A DNA stretch of 32,018 nucleotides from positions 55,605 through 87,622 of the forward strand of contig NZ_KI914868.1 of assembly GCF_000520555.1 (NCBI RefSeq), given 5' to 3'. Shown piece by piece: positions 1 to 8,380 of this stretch; position 1 is the stretch's first letter, and every line of letters begins with the position of its first letter. The DNA is from Arthrobacter sp. Br18 (GTDB lineage Bacteria > Actinomycetota > Actinomycetes > Actinomycetales > Micrococcaceae). Both the position numbers and the translations under genes were made by a program. The notes under the pieces are model-generated. The model saw only the letters and a list, made by a program, of their open reading frames with translations, ran no database searches and was not told where the DNA came from.

Positions 1-31
1 AGGGCCCCGCCGTCGTCGTCGTGCGGTGGGT

Positions 32-1414
32 TTACTTCTTTGATGCCGCCAGCAGGTCGGCCGTGCCCTTGGCGTCAGCTTCGTCGACGTCGTGCAGTGA
101 GATGCCGCGGGTTTCCTTGAGCATCAGCACGGCGAACGCTGTGATTGCGCAGGCGCAGAGGAGGTAGATGGCGATCGGCGTCGAGGAGCCGTATTCCTGC
201 AGCAGGGCGGTGGCGATGATCGGGGCCAGCGAGCCGGCCACGATCGAGGTCACCTGGTAGCCGAGGGATACCCCGGAGTACCGCATGCGTGTGGGGAACA
301 TTTCGGCCATGATCGACGGCTGCCCCGCATACATCAGTGCGTGGAACATGAGGCCGATGGTCACGGCCGCCAGGATGATGACCTCGTTGCCCGTGTCCAT
401 CATCGGGAAGGCGAAGAAGCCCCAGGTCGCTCCAAGCAGGGCGCCGGCCATGTAGACCGGGCGGCGACCGAGGCGGTCCGAGAGCTTGCCGACCAGCGGC
501 ACGGTGCAGAAGTGGATGAAGTGGGCGATCAGCAGCAGGAGCAGGATCCGGGAGGTGTCGGTCTCCACCACCAGTCGCAGATAGGTGATGCTGAACGTCA
601 CGACGAGGTAGTACAGGATGTTTTCCGCGAAGCGCAGGCCCATGGCGGTGAAGACGCCGCGGGGGTAGCGCTTGAAGACCTCGAGGACGCCGTAGCCCTT
701 TTCTTCTGCGACTACTTCCTTGCGTGCCTCGAGGAAGATCGGTGCATCGTTCACCTTGGTGCGGATATAGTACCCGACGATCACGATCACGGCGGACAGC
801 CAGAACGCGATGCGCCAGCCCCAGCCGAGGAAGTCCTCGGAGGAGAGGGTCGAGGAGAGGATGAAGAGCACGCCGGTGGCGAGCAGGTTTCCCATCGGCA
901 CGGCTGACTGGGGCCAGCTGGACCAGAAGCCGCGTGACTTGCTGGGGCTGTGCTCGGCCACGAGCAGGACGGCGCCTCCCCATTCGCCGCCGACGGCGAA
1001 GCCCTGGATGAAGCGGAGCACCACGAGGAGTCCCGGAGCCCAGTAGCCGATCTGGTCGAACGTCGGCAGGCAGCCCATCGCGAAGGTCGACACACCCACG
1101 AGGATGATGCTCAGCTGCAGCAGCTGCTTGCGGCCGTACTTGTCGCCGAAGTGTCCGAAGACGATGCCGCCGATGGGGCGAGCCACGAACCCGACGGCGT
1201 AGGTCAGGAAGCCGGCGATGATGGCGTCGAACTCGGTCTCGGCGTTCGGGAAGAACACCGTGGCAAACACGAGCGTGGCGGCTGCCGCGTAGAGGAAGAA
1301 CTCATACCATTCGACGACGGTGCCTGCCATGGATGCGACAACAACCTTTTTAAGCCCCGACTCTTTGACATCGGGTTCCTCGCGCCTGGCGGGGGTGGAC
1401 TGGGTGGAACTCAT
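32..1414 (-). CDS. MHS-family MFS transporter (proton symporter)
   Basis: Predicted inner-membrane secondary transporter of the metabolite:H+ symporter branch of the major facilitator superfamily (ProP/ShiA/KgtP-like), which takes up organic acids, betaines or similar solutes with protons; the substrate cannot be read from sequence. The 460-residue protein has about 12 hydrophobic segments, the loop 2-3 signature GHFGDKYGRK, the matching second-half motif GKLSDRLGRR, and the MHS-typical VEWYEFFLYA in the first helix. The frame is open upstream, but the start is placed at 1414 because GAAGGAG lies 8 bases before that ATG, and the extra N-terminus from 1462 is polar and lacks a ribosome site. 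It is transcribed alone, divergently from the small gene at 1635. It has no linked enzyme or regulator, so its role is open. Confidence 0.9.
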   Translation of the reverse strand: MSSTQSTPARREEPDVKESGLKKVVVASMAGTVVEWYEFFLYAAAATLVFATVFFPNAETEFDAIIAGFLTYAVGFVARPIGGIVFGHFGDKYGRKQLLQLSIILVGVSTFAMGCLPTFDQIGYWAPGLLVVLRFIQGFAVGGEWGGAVLLVAEHSPSKSRGFWSSWPQSAVPMGNLLATGVLFILSSTLSSEDFLGWGWRIAFWLSAVIVIVGYYIRTKVNDAPIFLEARKEVVAEEKGYGVLEVFKRYPRGVFTAMGLRFAENILYYLVVTFSITYLRLVVETDTSRILLLLLIAHFIHFCTVPLVGKLSDRLGRRPVYMAGALLGATWGFFAFPMMDTGNEVIILAAVTIGLMFHALMYAGQPSIMAEMFPTRMRYSGVSLGYQVTSIVAGSLAPIIATALLQEYGSSTPIAIYLLCACAITAFAVLMLKETRGISLHDVDEADAKGTADLLAASKK

Positions 1415-1519
1415 GCGGGCTACTCCTTCGGTGTCTCCGTTGACACGGTACGCCTTGACCATGCTGTGGTTTCCGGGGTGTCCGCTCTTGTGACGCTGAG
1501 CACACCGGAGGCATATCGA

Positions 1520-1547
1520 GTATTACTCTTGATCGCAGGCAGTTCAA
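1520..1547 (-). promoter_or_regulatory. Candidate sigma70-type promoter of the MFS gene
   Basis: Read on the minus strand, TTGAAC (1547-1542) is followed after 16 bases by TAATAC (1525-1520), a fair match to the primary sigma factor consensus. The -10 overlaps a small inverted repeat, GAGTA-T-TACTC at 1518-1528, a possible repressor site. The implied leader is about 100 bases, which is long. Confidence 0.4.
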
Positions 1548-1634
1548 CTCCAATTAGTGCAGAGCTGTCCTGCGAAAACGCACACCGGGAATTGTCTACA
1601 CCGCGGGGCTCCTGCCGCGTATATCGTAAGCAGT

Positions 1635-2084
1635 ATGGCTACTCCCGACACCCCAGGCCCCGACACCAACCACCAGCGGCCTGACGGCGCTACCGACGGC
1701 ACCATCGAGGCCCTCGGGAAGCTGTCCGAGGCGCTCGAGGTGATCGAGCATGCGAGGGGTTACCTCTACGGTTTCCACCGGCTCACGGGCAAGGCCGACC
1801 TCAATCTCGGCGAAGCCGTGGAACTGCTGCGCAAAGCCGGCCACACCGAACTGGCGGACACGATGAATGAGGAAATCATCGGCCGCAACGTCATCGAGGG
1901 CCGCTGGACGTTCCAGATCGTCGAGGATTACGACGACCACTACTACGCGGAGTTGAAGGCGTTCGAGAAGCGGGCCCGGAACGAACTCGTCGAGGGCAAA
2001 CGCCACCTCTTCGAAGCGGAAATGAAGGAAGACCGCCGCACCAAGGGCCGCGAGCACCACGAAGCGTTGCCGCCGGAGGCCTGA
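1635..2084 (+). CDS. Conserved actinobacterial hypothetical protein, 149 aa
   Basis: A soluble, strongly charged, mostly helical protein with no signal peptide or membrane segment. The N-terminal 20 residues are Pro/Asp-rich and probably disordered. The core has a recognisable conserved look (ALEVIEHARGYLYGFHRL near residues 30-50, then GRNVIEGRWTFQIVEDYDDHYY near 83-104) that I associate with uncharacterised Actinobacteria proteins; I know no function. The start at 1635 is preferred because conservation-like sequence starts after it, yet there is no SD site before it. A TATATC box at 1620-1625 ends 9 bases before the ATG, which would suit a leaderless transcript. It converges on the ABC ATPase gene with only 13 bases between the stops. 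Confidence 0.8.
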   Translation: MATPDTPGPDTNHQRPDGATDGTIEALGKLSEALEVIEHARGYLYGFHRLTGKADLNLGEAVELLRKAGHTELADTMNEEIIGRNVIEGRWTFQIVEDYDDHYYAELKAFEKRARNELVEGKRHLFEAEMKEDRRTKGREHHEALPPEA

Positions 2085-2097
2085 GCGAGGATCGCCT

Positions 2098-2979
2098 CTA
2101 AAGCTTGCCTGCCTCACCGATCTGTTCGCCGAGGGTTCCCGGCGGTCTCACTGCCAGCCCTGACCGTTTCAGGAGGGCATAGGTTTTCGCGTGTTTGGGG
2201 TTGAAGAACACCTGGTCGGGCGTGCCCTCTTCGACGATGACGCCCTGATCCATCACCACGATTTTGTCGGCAATGTCCCGGGCGAACTGCATTTCGTGGG
2301 TGACGATCACCATCGTCGTGCCCTGCGCCGCGATGGCCTTGATGACCGCGAGAACCTCTTCCACCAACTCAGGGTCCAACGCCGATGTCGGTTCGTCGAA
2401 GAGCATCACACTCGGATTCATTGCAAGGGCCCGCGCGATGGCGACGCGTTGTTTCTGCCCACCGGAAAGTTTCGACGGGTAGTTATCCTTCCGATCGATC
2501 AAACCCACTTTCTGCAGGTTCTCGAGGGCAATTCCACGTGCTTCCTCCCTCGACATTTTTTTCACGTCCTGTAGAGGCGCCATGACATTCCCCAAAGCGG
2601 TCTTGTTGAGGAACAGATTGAATTGCTGGAAGACCATGCCGAGGTCGGTCCGCTTCTTCGCTGTGACGGACGCCTTTTCGTCGACCAGTTGTCCGGCCCG
2701 CTCCTCGTAACCCACCAGGTGCCCGTTGACGAGGATGCGGCCGTCATCGATGGTTTCGAGCTTGTTCAGGCAGCGTAGGAGCGTGCTCTTCCCCGAGCCG
2801 CTCGATCCGAGGATGACGACGGTCTCGCCCTTGTGGACGTCGAGGTCCACGCCTTTCAGCACTTCGATGATGTTCACCTCGCGCTTCTGTCCTCGAAGGC
2901 GCTGCCACCAGCTGGGATCCCTTCTGACGGTGAAAGTCTTGTGGACCTGGCGGACACTGACAATCAATTCGCTAGACAT
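2098..2979 (-). CDS. Polar amino acid ABC transporter ATPase (GlnQ/HisP family)
   Basis: Cytoplasmic ATPase that powers the importer encoded just upstream in the operon. The 293-residue protein carries Walker [10 protein letters not shown] (58-66), Q-loop region around FQQFN (117-121), signature LSGGQKQR (171-178), Walker [13 protein letters not shown] (191-202) and the switch histidine in VTHEM (H228), so it should be active. The GlnQ/HisP assignment follows from these motifs plus the partner genes. Residues about 21-35 (WWQRLRGQ) form a short basic insert before the usual strand leading to Walker A, making it longer than the usual 240-260 residues together with a C-terminal tail. The start at 2979 overlaps the permease stop by 8 bases, indicating coupled translation. 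A longer open frame reaches 3102, but its first 41 residues are Arg/Ser-rich out-of-frame translation of the permease. Confidence 0.93.
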   Translation of the reverse strand: MSSELIVSVRQVHKTFTVRRDPSWWQRLRGQKREVNIIEVLKGVDLDVHKGETVVILGSSGSGKSTLLRCLNKLETIDDGRILVNGHLVGYEERAGQLVDEKASVTAKKRTDLGMVFQQFNLFLNKTALGNVMAPLQDVKKMSREEARGIALENLQKVGLIDRKDNYPSKLSGGQKQRVAIARALAMNPSVMLFDEPTSALDPELVEEVLAVIKAIAAQGTTMVIVTHEMQFARDIADKIVVMDQGVIVEEGTPDQVFFNPKHAKTYALLKRSGLAVRPPGTLGEQIGEAGKL

Positions 2980-3625
2980 GGACCCTCGCCCTCTTCTCCA
3001 ACGCGCTGACAATTCGGGAAAGCGGAAGACTGATGAGCAGGTAGAGCAGGGCGGCCGCGGTGTATACCGCGGTTGTCTCGAAAGTCTGCGCGTTGATGAC
3101 ATTGGCTGTCTTCAGGATCTCGGTCACGGCGATGACGGACGTCAGCGCGGTGTCCTTGACCATGGCGATGAAGTAGTTGCCGATGGGGCCGAGGGACACC
3201 ACGAATGATTGCGGAAGCACAATCCTCCAGAGCGCTTTCGACGGCGTGTACCCGAGTGACAGAGCTGCTTCCGTCTGCCCTGCCTCGACTGAAAGGATGG
3301 CTGACCTGAACACCTCCGACAGGTAGGCCGCGTAATTCAGACCCAGTCCCAGGATTCCGGCAGGAACCGGATCGATATCGATACCAATTGCCGGCAGTAC
3401 GAAGAAGATGTAGACAAGCTGCACCAACAGCGGTGTACCACGCATGATCTCCACGTAGATCAGGGCAATTACCCTGAGCGCCTTGATCTTGGATATTCTC
3501 GCGAGGGCCAGCAGTAGACCCAGCACGAGGGCCAGCGCCATCGCACCGAGGGCCAACTGCACCACGATCGGTGAAGCCGCCAACAGCCGCGGGAAGTACC
3601 CGATCACGCTTTGGATGAATTCCAT
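2972..3625 (-). CDS. Polar amino acid ABC transporter permease (HisM/GlnP type)
   Basis: Membrane subunit of a polar amino acid ABC importer, 217 residues with about five hydrophobic helices. Family marks are RGTPLLVQL (around residue 62) and the cytoplasmic EAA loop [20 protein letters not shown] (around 119-138), which docks on the ATPase. Only one permease gene is present, so the channel is presumably a homodimer. The start at 3625 has AAGGAAAGG 6-8 bases upstream. The binding-protein gene lies 39 bases upstream and the ATPase gene overlaps the 3' end, so binding protein, permease and ATPase form one transcript together with the HisD-like gene. Confidence 0.92.
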   Translation of the reverse strand: MEFIQSVIGYFPRLLAASPIVVQLALGAMALALVLGLLLALARISKIKALRVIALIYVEIMRGTPLLVQLVYIFFVLPAIGIDIDPVPAGILGLGLNYAAYLSEVFRSAILSVEAGQTEAALSLGYTPSKALWRIVLPQSFVVSLGPIGNYFIAMVKDTALTSVIAVTEILKTANVINAQTFETTAVYTAAALLYLLISLPLSRIVSALEKRARVHV

Positions 3626-3664
3626 TGCCTACCTTTCCTTCAGGATGATGAGGAGCGGCAAGGG

Positions 3665-4471
3665 CTAGTCGACAGCGTTGCTTTCCGTGAGGCCGTACTT
3701 CGTCAGGATCTCCAGGTACTCCGGAGTGGCTTTGAGCTCGGCCAATCCGGAGTTCAGCTCCTCAAGTATCTCGGTGTTCTCCTTGGGCACCGCTGCGCCG
3801 ATCAAACCCGGGAAGAATGGCTCGTAAGGGTCGACGATCTTTATCTGGTCGTTCGGGTTCTGCACCAGGCTGTAGGCGACGACTGCTGCGTCGGTGAAGA
3901 CGACGTCCACCTGCTTGTTCTCGACCGCCGTCAGAAGGGCCGCCTGCGAGTCAAAGTACTTGATTTCCTTGGGCTCGAGGGACTCCGCGAGCTCAATGAA
4001 CGTGGTACCCGTCTGCACCCCGATCACCGAACCGCGGGCATCGTCACGGTTGGTCATGGTCGAATCACCCGGTACCACCATGCCTTCTCCCTGCTGGTAC
4101 CAGGTGTCGGTGAAGTTCACCTCCTCCTTCCGCACGTCAGTGATGTACATGGCGTCGACGACTATGTCGGCTTTGCCCGTCTGGATCGCGGGAATCAGGG
4201 TCGCGAAATCCGAGACGAAAACCTCGATCTCCCAACCCTTCTTCTCGGCAATCCAGTTGATCATTTCACCGTCGATTCCCGTCAGCTCGCCTGCCTCGTT
4301 GGTGAAAGAGAAGGGGGCATCGTTCGACGTCGCGATGGTCACCGTCGTATTGCCCTCCGAGCCGGCCTGTTCTTCCTCTCCCCCGCCGCACGCGGTAAGG
4401 CTCAGCGCGAGCCCAAGGAGTCCCACTGTCATCGTAGGAACAGCGCGCCTGACGTTTCGTGCCTGCTTCAT
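3665..4471 (-). CDS. Polar amino acid ABC transporter substrate-binding lipoprotein
   Basis: Extracellular solute receptor of the family 3 (SBP_bac_3) type, 268 residues. A lipoprotein signal peptide ends in LSLTAC, with Cys28 as the predicted lipid-modified residue, followed by a Gly/Glu linker. The mature domain opens with VTIATSNDAPFSF and continues with LTGIDGEMINWIAEKKGW and KADIVVDAMYITDVRKEEV, the usual lobe I pattern. The ligand cannot be assigned. The ATG overlaps the stop of the upstream HisD-like gene as ATGA (4468-4471), so the dehydrogenase and the transporter are translationally coupled. This ties the transported compound to the enzyme: the importer probably brings in its substrate or a precursor. 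Confidence 0.93.
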   Translation of the reverse strand: MKQARNVRRAVPTMTVGLLGLALSLTACGGGEEEQAGSEGNTTVTIATSNDAPFSFTNEAGELTGIDGEMINWIAEKKGWEIEVFVSDFATLIPAIQTGKADIVVDAMYITDVRKEEVNFTDTWYQQGEGMVVPGDSTMTNRDDARGSVIGVQTGTTFIELAESLEPKEIKYFDSQAALLTAVENKQVDVVFTDAAVVAYSLVQNPNDQIKIVDPYEPFFPGLIGAAVPKENTEILEELNSGLAELKATPEYLEILTKYGLTESNAVD

Positions 4472-5814
4472 GATCGATCCTCGATTGCTGTCGTGTTGGC
4501 GTGAAACCTTGCTATCCGCAGATCCGCGGTTCTCTGATGGGCTTCCATCTCCTCGTAGGAGGAGATCTCAGAGACCAGGGGAGCCAGCTGCATCGTCGCT
4601 GACATGTCGACCCGCTGGAACGTCAGTGGCTTGAGGAACCGGGAGACTGACAAACCTGCGGAAGAGCGTGCCCCTCCACCGGTGGGGAGAACGTGGTTGG
4701 TGCCGGTGATTCCCTTGTCCGAGTAGGCCACGGTGGACCATTGACCGAGGAAGAGGGATCCGTAGTTGGTGAGATTCTCCTGGAAATAGTCGTCATCGGA
4801 GGTAATGACCTCCAGATGCTCCGGGGCGAGCACGTCCATTACCTCCACGGCGGTTTCCCGGTCTTCTACCCAGTACACCGATCCATAGTTCCGCCACGCC
4901 GGTCCGGCGATCGCTTCGGTCGACAGATCCAGCAATTGCCGGTCCACCTCGGCGATGACTGCTCGGGCGAGCTCCCGTGACGTGGTGACAAGGACTGCCG
5001 GAGATTGCGGACCGTGTTCGGCTTGACCCAGGAGGTCAGCGGCCACCAGCGTCGGATCGGCGGTCTCATCGGCGATGACGGCGACTTCCGAAGGCCCGGC
5101 CAGCAGGTCCATTCCCACCCGTCCGAACAACTGCCGTTTGGCTTCAGTGACATAGGCGTTTCCTGCGCCCACCAACATATCCATGGGCCGTTCTCCCAGC
5201 AGTCCGAACGCCATTGCGGCCAGCGCCTGGACACCTCCGACCACGAAGGCACGGTCCACCCCCGATAGGTAGGCCGAATAGAACACGGCGGGGTTTCCAG
5301 CGGTGGGCGTCGTCGGCGGTGAACAGGCGACGACGGTAGGCACTCCCGCTGTCTTTGCCACACCCACCGTCATGAAGGCGCTGGCAAGAATCGGGAACCT
5401 TCCGGCGGGAAGATAGGCACCCACGCGCTGCACCGGGATGTATCTCTGGCCCGCGAACACGCCGGGCAGCACTTCTGTCTCGAAGTCCTTCAGGTGTTCA
5501 CGCTGCAAGTCAGCAAATTTCCGTGTGCGTTCCGCGCCGGCTTCCAGTGCGCTGCGCAGCTCGGGTTTCAGTAGGTCACCGGTTCTTCTCAGGCTTTCTG
5601 CACTCATCTCAAGATCGCTCCCCGCCCAGTTATCCAGCGAGCGCGAATACCCGAGAAACGCATCGAGGCCCTTCTTCTCGATGGCGGACAACATGTCCGA
5701 TACCGTCGAGACAACGTCGGGCAGCCGCTGAGCCGGAACTCCTCCGATGGCGGGCTTCTTTATACATTCATAGGTGCCAGTGATGAACGGTGCGTAGGTG
5801 GCATTCAACTCCAT
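4468..5814 (-). CDS. Histidinol dehydrogenase-family enzyme in a catabolic setting (HpsN-like paralogue)
   Basis: NAD-dependent, zinc-binding alcohol dehydrogenase of the HisD fold, 448 residues. Family residues are intact: zinc ligands Q264 and H267 (GQAEHG), D366 and H426; catalytic pair E332-H333 (APEHLEV); AGPSEVAVIAD at 239-249; GTNHVLPT at 371-378. The family normally oxidises histidinol in two steps, but catabolic members such as HpsN oxidise dihydroxypropanesulfonate to sulfolactate. The C-terminal AHQRTADLRIARF resembles those catabolic members, by recollection. No other his gene is near; the gene is fused by a 4-base overlap to an amino-acid-type ABC importer and is divergent from a LysR gene. 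I infer a degradative enzyme for an amino alcohol or a hydroxylated sulfonate. The start has no strong SD; the next in-frame Met (residue 41) would cut into the fold. Confidence 0.85.
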   Translation of the reverse strand: MELNATYAPFITGTYECIKKPAIGGVPAQRLPDVVSTVSDMLSAIEKKGLDAFLGYSRSLDNWAGSDLEMSAESLRRTGDLLKPELRSALEAGAERTRKFADLQREHLKDFETEVLPGVFAGQRYIPVQRVGAYLPAGRFPILASAFMTVGVAKTAGVPTVVACSPPTTPTAGNPAVFYSAYLSGVDRAFVVGGVQALAAMAFGLLGERPMDMLVGAGNAYVTEAKRQLFGRVGMDLLAGPSEVAVIADETADPTLVAADLLGQAEHGPQSPAVLVTTSRELARAVIAEVDRQLLDLSTEAIAGPAWRNYGSVYWVEDRETAVEVMDVLAPEHLEVITSDDDYFQENLTNYGSLFLGQWSTVAYSDKGITGTNHVLPTGGGARSSAGLSVSRFLKPLTFQRVDMSATMQLAPLVSEISSYEEMEAHQRTADLRIARFHANTTAIEDRS

Positions 5815-5822
5815 GCAGTGCG

Positions 5823-5877
5823 CATAGGGGGCCGCTGATCATAGGGGAACCCTGCCTGTGGTTATATAACCCATAGG
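5823..5877. promoter_or_regulatory. Divergent control region between hisD-like operon and lysR gene
   Basis: The 71-base gap holds three ATAGG motifs in one direction: CATAGGGG at 5823-5830, CATAGGGG at 5840-5847 and CATAGG at 5872-5877. A perfect 12-base palindrome GGTTATATAACC lies at 5860-5871. On the minus strand TATGAT (5843-5838) is a good -10 for the hisD-like operon with a poor -35, as is common at LysR-activated promoters. These sites are the likely target of the adjacent LysR protein; binding is inferred. Confidence 0.5.
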
Positions 5878-5885
5878 CTTACCCT

Positions 5886-6800
5886 GTGACTCTTAGCCAG
5901 CTGAATGCCTTCCTCGCCGTGTACAGCTGCGGGTCCATCTCGAAAGCCGCACGTGAGCTTTTCGTGAGCCAGGCGTCCGTGTCCGAATCCATTGCGCGGC
6001 TCGAGGAGGAGCTGGGTATTCGCCTCTTCCTCCGCAGTTCGCAGGGGCTTGTTCCAGCCGCGGCTGCGGACGAATTGAGGCCCCATGCCCTGGATTGCGT
6101 CAACGCCGCTCGGCGAGGGTCGGAAGCCGTCAAGTCGCTGCACTCCCTCACGGGGGGAGTGTCGACTTTCGGCGTGCTCCGCTATGCGGCGAACTATGAT
6201 CTGGCCAACCTGGTGGTTGGTTTCCACGAAAAGTATCCCGATGTACGCGTGCGGATGATCGGGCTCAATTCAGAGCTGGTGGCTCAGTCAATATCATCAG
6301 GAGAGATTGAGTGCGGGCTCGTTGTGTTGCCGGTCAGCGGAAACAATCTCCGGTTCAAGAAGCTGGCACAGGACGAGGTCCGCTACTTCTCAACGACCCG
6401 GGAGGCAGACGCCGGAGCCGTGACCATCGAGGAGTTTGCCGCAGCGAAGCTGGTCCTCTATGACGCCCATGCCGGGTGGAATGATCCAACGCGGAGGCAA
6501 CTCCGGGAGCGGGCCAGCCTTGCCGGCCTCACCATTGAAGCAAACATGGAGGTTGAACACGCGGAAACGGCGTACAACCTCGTGGCCGCAGGAGCGGGAG
6601 ACTCGATGATGGCGAGCGGCATACTCCGATCCTTCGGCCCCGATCCGAAGATCCGGAGTTTCCCCTTCTCGGAGCCTCTCTACGACATCATTGCTCTGGT
6701 GCAGCGTGAGCATGGCTACCTCTCACCCGCCACGCGCCGGTTTGCAGCGCTCGCTGAACGCGCCGTGTTGAACCAGCCTGGGCTCACCCCCCTGGCATGA
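5886..6800 (+). CDS. LysR-family transcriptional regulator
   Basis: DNA-binding regulator, 304 residues, near the family norm of about 300. The N-terminal winged helix-turn-helix spans residues 1-60 (LSQLNAFLAVYSCGSISKAA then FVSQASVSESIARLEEELG), with the linker helix after it. A periplasmic-binding-like effector domain covers about 90-295. The start is GTG at 5886, which gives the standard LysR N-terminus MTLSQLNAF. It is divergent from the hisD-like/ABC operon across a 71-base shared control region with repeated ATAGG motifs, so it probably controls that operon and itself in response to the transported compound. It converges on the manD gene, with a palindromic repeat in the gap. Confidence 0.92.
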   Translation: MTLSQLNAFLAVYSCGSISKAARELFVSQASVSESIARLEEELGIRLFLRSSQGLVPAAAADELRPHALDCVNAARRGSEAVKSLHSLTGGVSTFGVLRYAANYDLANLVVGFHEKYPDVRVRMIGLNSELVAQSISSGEIECGLVVLPVSGNNLRFKKLAQDEVRYFSTTREADAGAVTIEEFAAAKLVLYDAHAGWNDPTRRQLRERASLAGLTIEANMEVEHAETAYNLVAAGAGDSMMASGILRSFGPDPKIRSFPFSEPLYDIIALVQREHGYLSPATRRFAALAERAVLNQPGLTPLA

Positions 6801-6950
6801 CCAGTTTCTGTTGCGGAGACGGCCCGCGGCACGCACTCCGCACCGTCTCGGAAATATTCGCCCATCACCAGGGAGCCGGCCGGAGCACGAACCTCAAGGG
6901 GCTTCAGGGGCGGAGGACGACATCGCCTGCCGGACAACGCCCTGGAGCTC

Positions 6951-7010
6951 GAAACTTGTGCACATGTGGTGGGTGCCGCCGTCGTGCACCGACCACTGCT
7001 GCACAACTTC
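6951..7010. repeat. REP-like palindromic repeat, copy 1
   Basis: A 60-base imperfect palindrome, 53/60 identical to the copy at 16054-16113. The core stem is GTGGTGGGTGC / GCACCGACCAC with one mismatch around a 9-base loop CGCCGTCGT, and outer arms GAAACTTGTGCAC and GTGCAACTTC-like continue the stem. It sits in the 324-base gap between the convergent lysR and manD genes, where it could end transcription from both sides. The rest of this gap (6801-7124) shows no gene. Confidence 0.75.
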
Positions 7011-7124
7011 GCAGACAGAACGCGGACGGGACGCAAACGGGACACCGGCGCCGCCTACGGGATCCCCCGAGGACGCGGTGGACGACGGGACGCGGTGGAC
7101 CCAGACGGCACCCGCCCGCCCCTC

Positions 7125-8354
7125 CTACCAGTCGTGGATGGTGCCGTCCTTGAGCCGGTTGAACGGCAGGTAGGCCGGATCATAGGGGTGCGCGGCAGCT
7201 GCTTCCATGTTCAGCTCGACGCCGAGTCCGGGCTGGTCCCCCGGGTGCAGGTGCCCGTCGGCGAAGGTGAAGGACTGCTCGAAGACCTCGTTGGTGAGGT
7301 CGCCGTGCCGCATGTACTCCTGGATGCCGAAGTTGTGGATGGCCATGTCCAGGTGCAGCGCTGCAGCCATGCCGACGGGCGAGATGTCGGTGGGCCCGTG
7401 GATCCCGGATTTGATCTGGTACTGCGCCGCGAAGTCGAGGATCTTCTTCATGGCGCTGATTCCGCCGGTGTGGGTCACGGCGGAGCGTACGTAGTCGATC
7501 AGCTGCTCCTGGATCAGCGTCTGGTAGTCCCAGACCGTGTTGAAGACCTCACCGATCGCCAGGGGCGTGGTGGTGTGCCGGCGAACCAGCCGCAGCGCCT
7601 CCTGGTTCTCGGCAGGGGTGCAGTCCTCGAGCCAGAACAGGTCGTACGGTTCGAGCGACTTGCCCAGCCGTGCGGCCTCGATGGGCGTCATGCGGTGGTG
7701 ACCGTCGTGGAGCAGCGGCAACTCCGGTCCGAACTCATTCCGGACGGCCTCGAACACTGTGGGAATGTGCCGCAGGTAGGCGCGGGTGTCCCAGTCCTCC
7801 TCAGCGGGAAGTGCGGCGCGCTGCGCCGGCTCGTAGTCGTACCTGGTTCCGCCGGCGCTGGGCTGCGCGGCAACACCGTAGACGGCGTTGATCCCGGGCA
7901 CGGCCGTCTGGATGCGGATGGACTTGTACCCCAGGGCCAGGTGCTCGTGCACGGAGTCGATGATCTCCGGGATGTCGCGCCCGCTCGCATGGCCGTAGGC
8001 GCGCACGGCCGTGCGGCTTGCACCGCCTAGCAGCTGGTAGAGCGGCATGCCCGCGGCTTTCGCCTTGATGTCCCAGAGCGCGACGTCGACGGCTGCGATC
8101 GCGGCCATGGTCACCGGTCCGCGCCGCCAGTAGGCGCCACGGTAGAGGAACTGCCAGGTGTCCTCGATGCGATGCGCATCGCGGCCGATGAGGAGCGGGG
8201 CAACGTGGTGCTCGAGGTAGGCGGCAGCGGTCAGCTCCCGCCCGTTGAGCGTTGCATCACCCAACCCGGTGAGTCCCTCGTCGGTGGTGATCTTCAGGGT
8301 CACGAAGTTGCGGTCGGGGCTTGAGACGATGACTTCGGCACTCGTGATCTTCAC
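7125..8354 (-). CDS. manD: D-mannonate dehydratase family protein (ManD/RspA, enolase superfamily)
   Basis: Mg-dependent sugar-acid dehydratase, 409 residues against about 402 for the family. It should dehydrate D-mannonate to 2-keto-3-deoxy-D-gluconate (EC 4.2.1.8). Visible family marks: metal ligands D217, E243 and E269 ([25 protein letters not shown]), general acid/base H219, Y159 in VYGV with R147, H319 in [11 protein letters not shown], and the conserved C-terminal Trp. Some ManD members act weakly, or instead on D-gluconate, so substrate is not certain. The start is GTG at 8354 with AAGGAG 6-7 bases upstream. It is the last gene of the aldonate operon, 26 bases after the KDG kinase gene. 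Confidence 0.93.
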   Translation of the reverse strand: MKITSAEVIVSSPDRNFVTLKITTDEGLTGLGDATLNGRELTAAAYLEHHVAPLLIGRDAHRIEDTWQFLYRGAYWRRGPVTMAAIAAVDVALWDIKAKAAGMPLYQLLGGASRTAVRAYGHASGRDIPEIIDSVHEHLALGYKSIRIQTAVPGINAVYGVAAQPSAGGTRYDYEPAQRAALPAEEDWDTRAYLRHIPTVFEAVRNEFGPELPLLHDGHHRMTPIEAARLGKSLEPYDLFWLEDCTPAENQEALRLVRRHTTTPLAIGEVFNTVWDYQTLIQEQLIDYVRSAVTHTGGISAMKKILDFAAQYQIKSGIHGPTDISPVGMAAALHLDMAIHNFGIQEYMRHGDLTNEVFEQSFTFADGHLHPGDQPGLGVELNMEAAAAHPYDPAYLPFNRLKDGTIHDW

Positions 8355-8380
8355 GGCATTCTCCTTCAGCGTGGATGGTT

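Noticed and set aside
4468-5814. Reading the HisD-like gene as the biosynthetic histidinol dehydrogenase.
   Set aside because: No his genes adjoin it, and the overlap with ABC importer genes and a divergent LysR gene point to catabolism.
6797-7173. Open frames in the gap after lysR, including one overlapping its stop by ATGA.
   Set aside because: Products are Arg/Pro/Thr-rich with no hydrophobic core or motif, and they run through the palindromic repeat.
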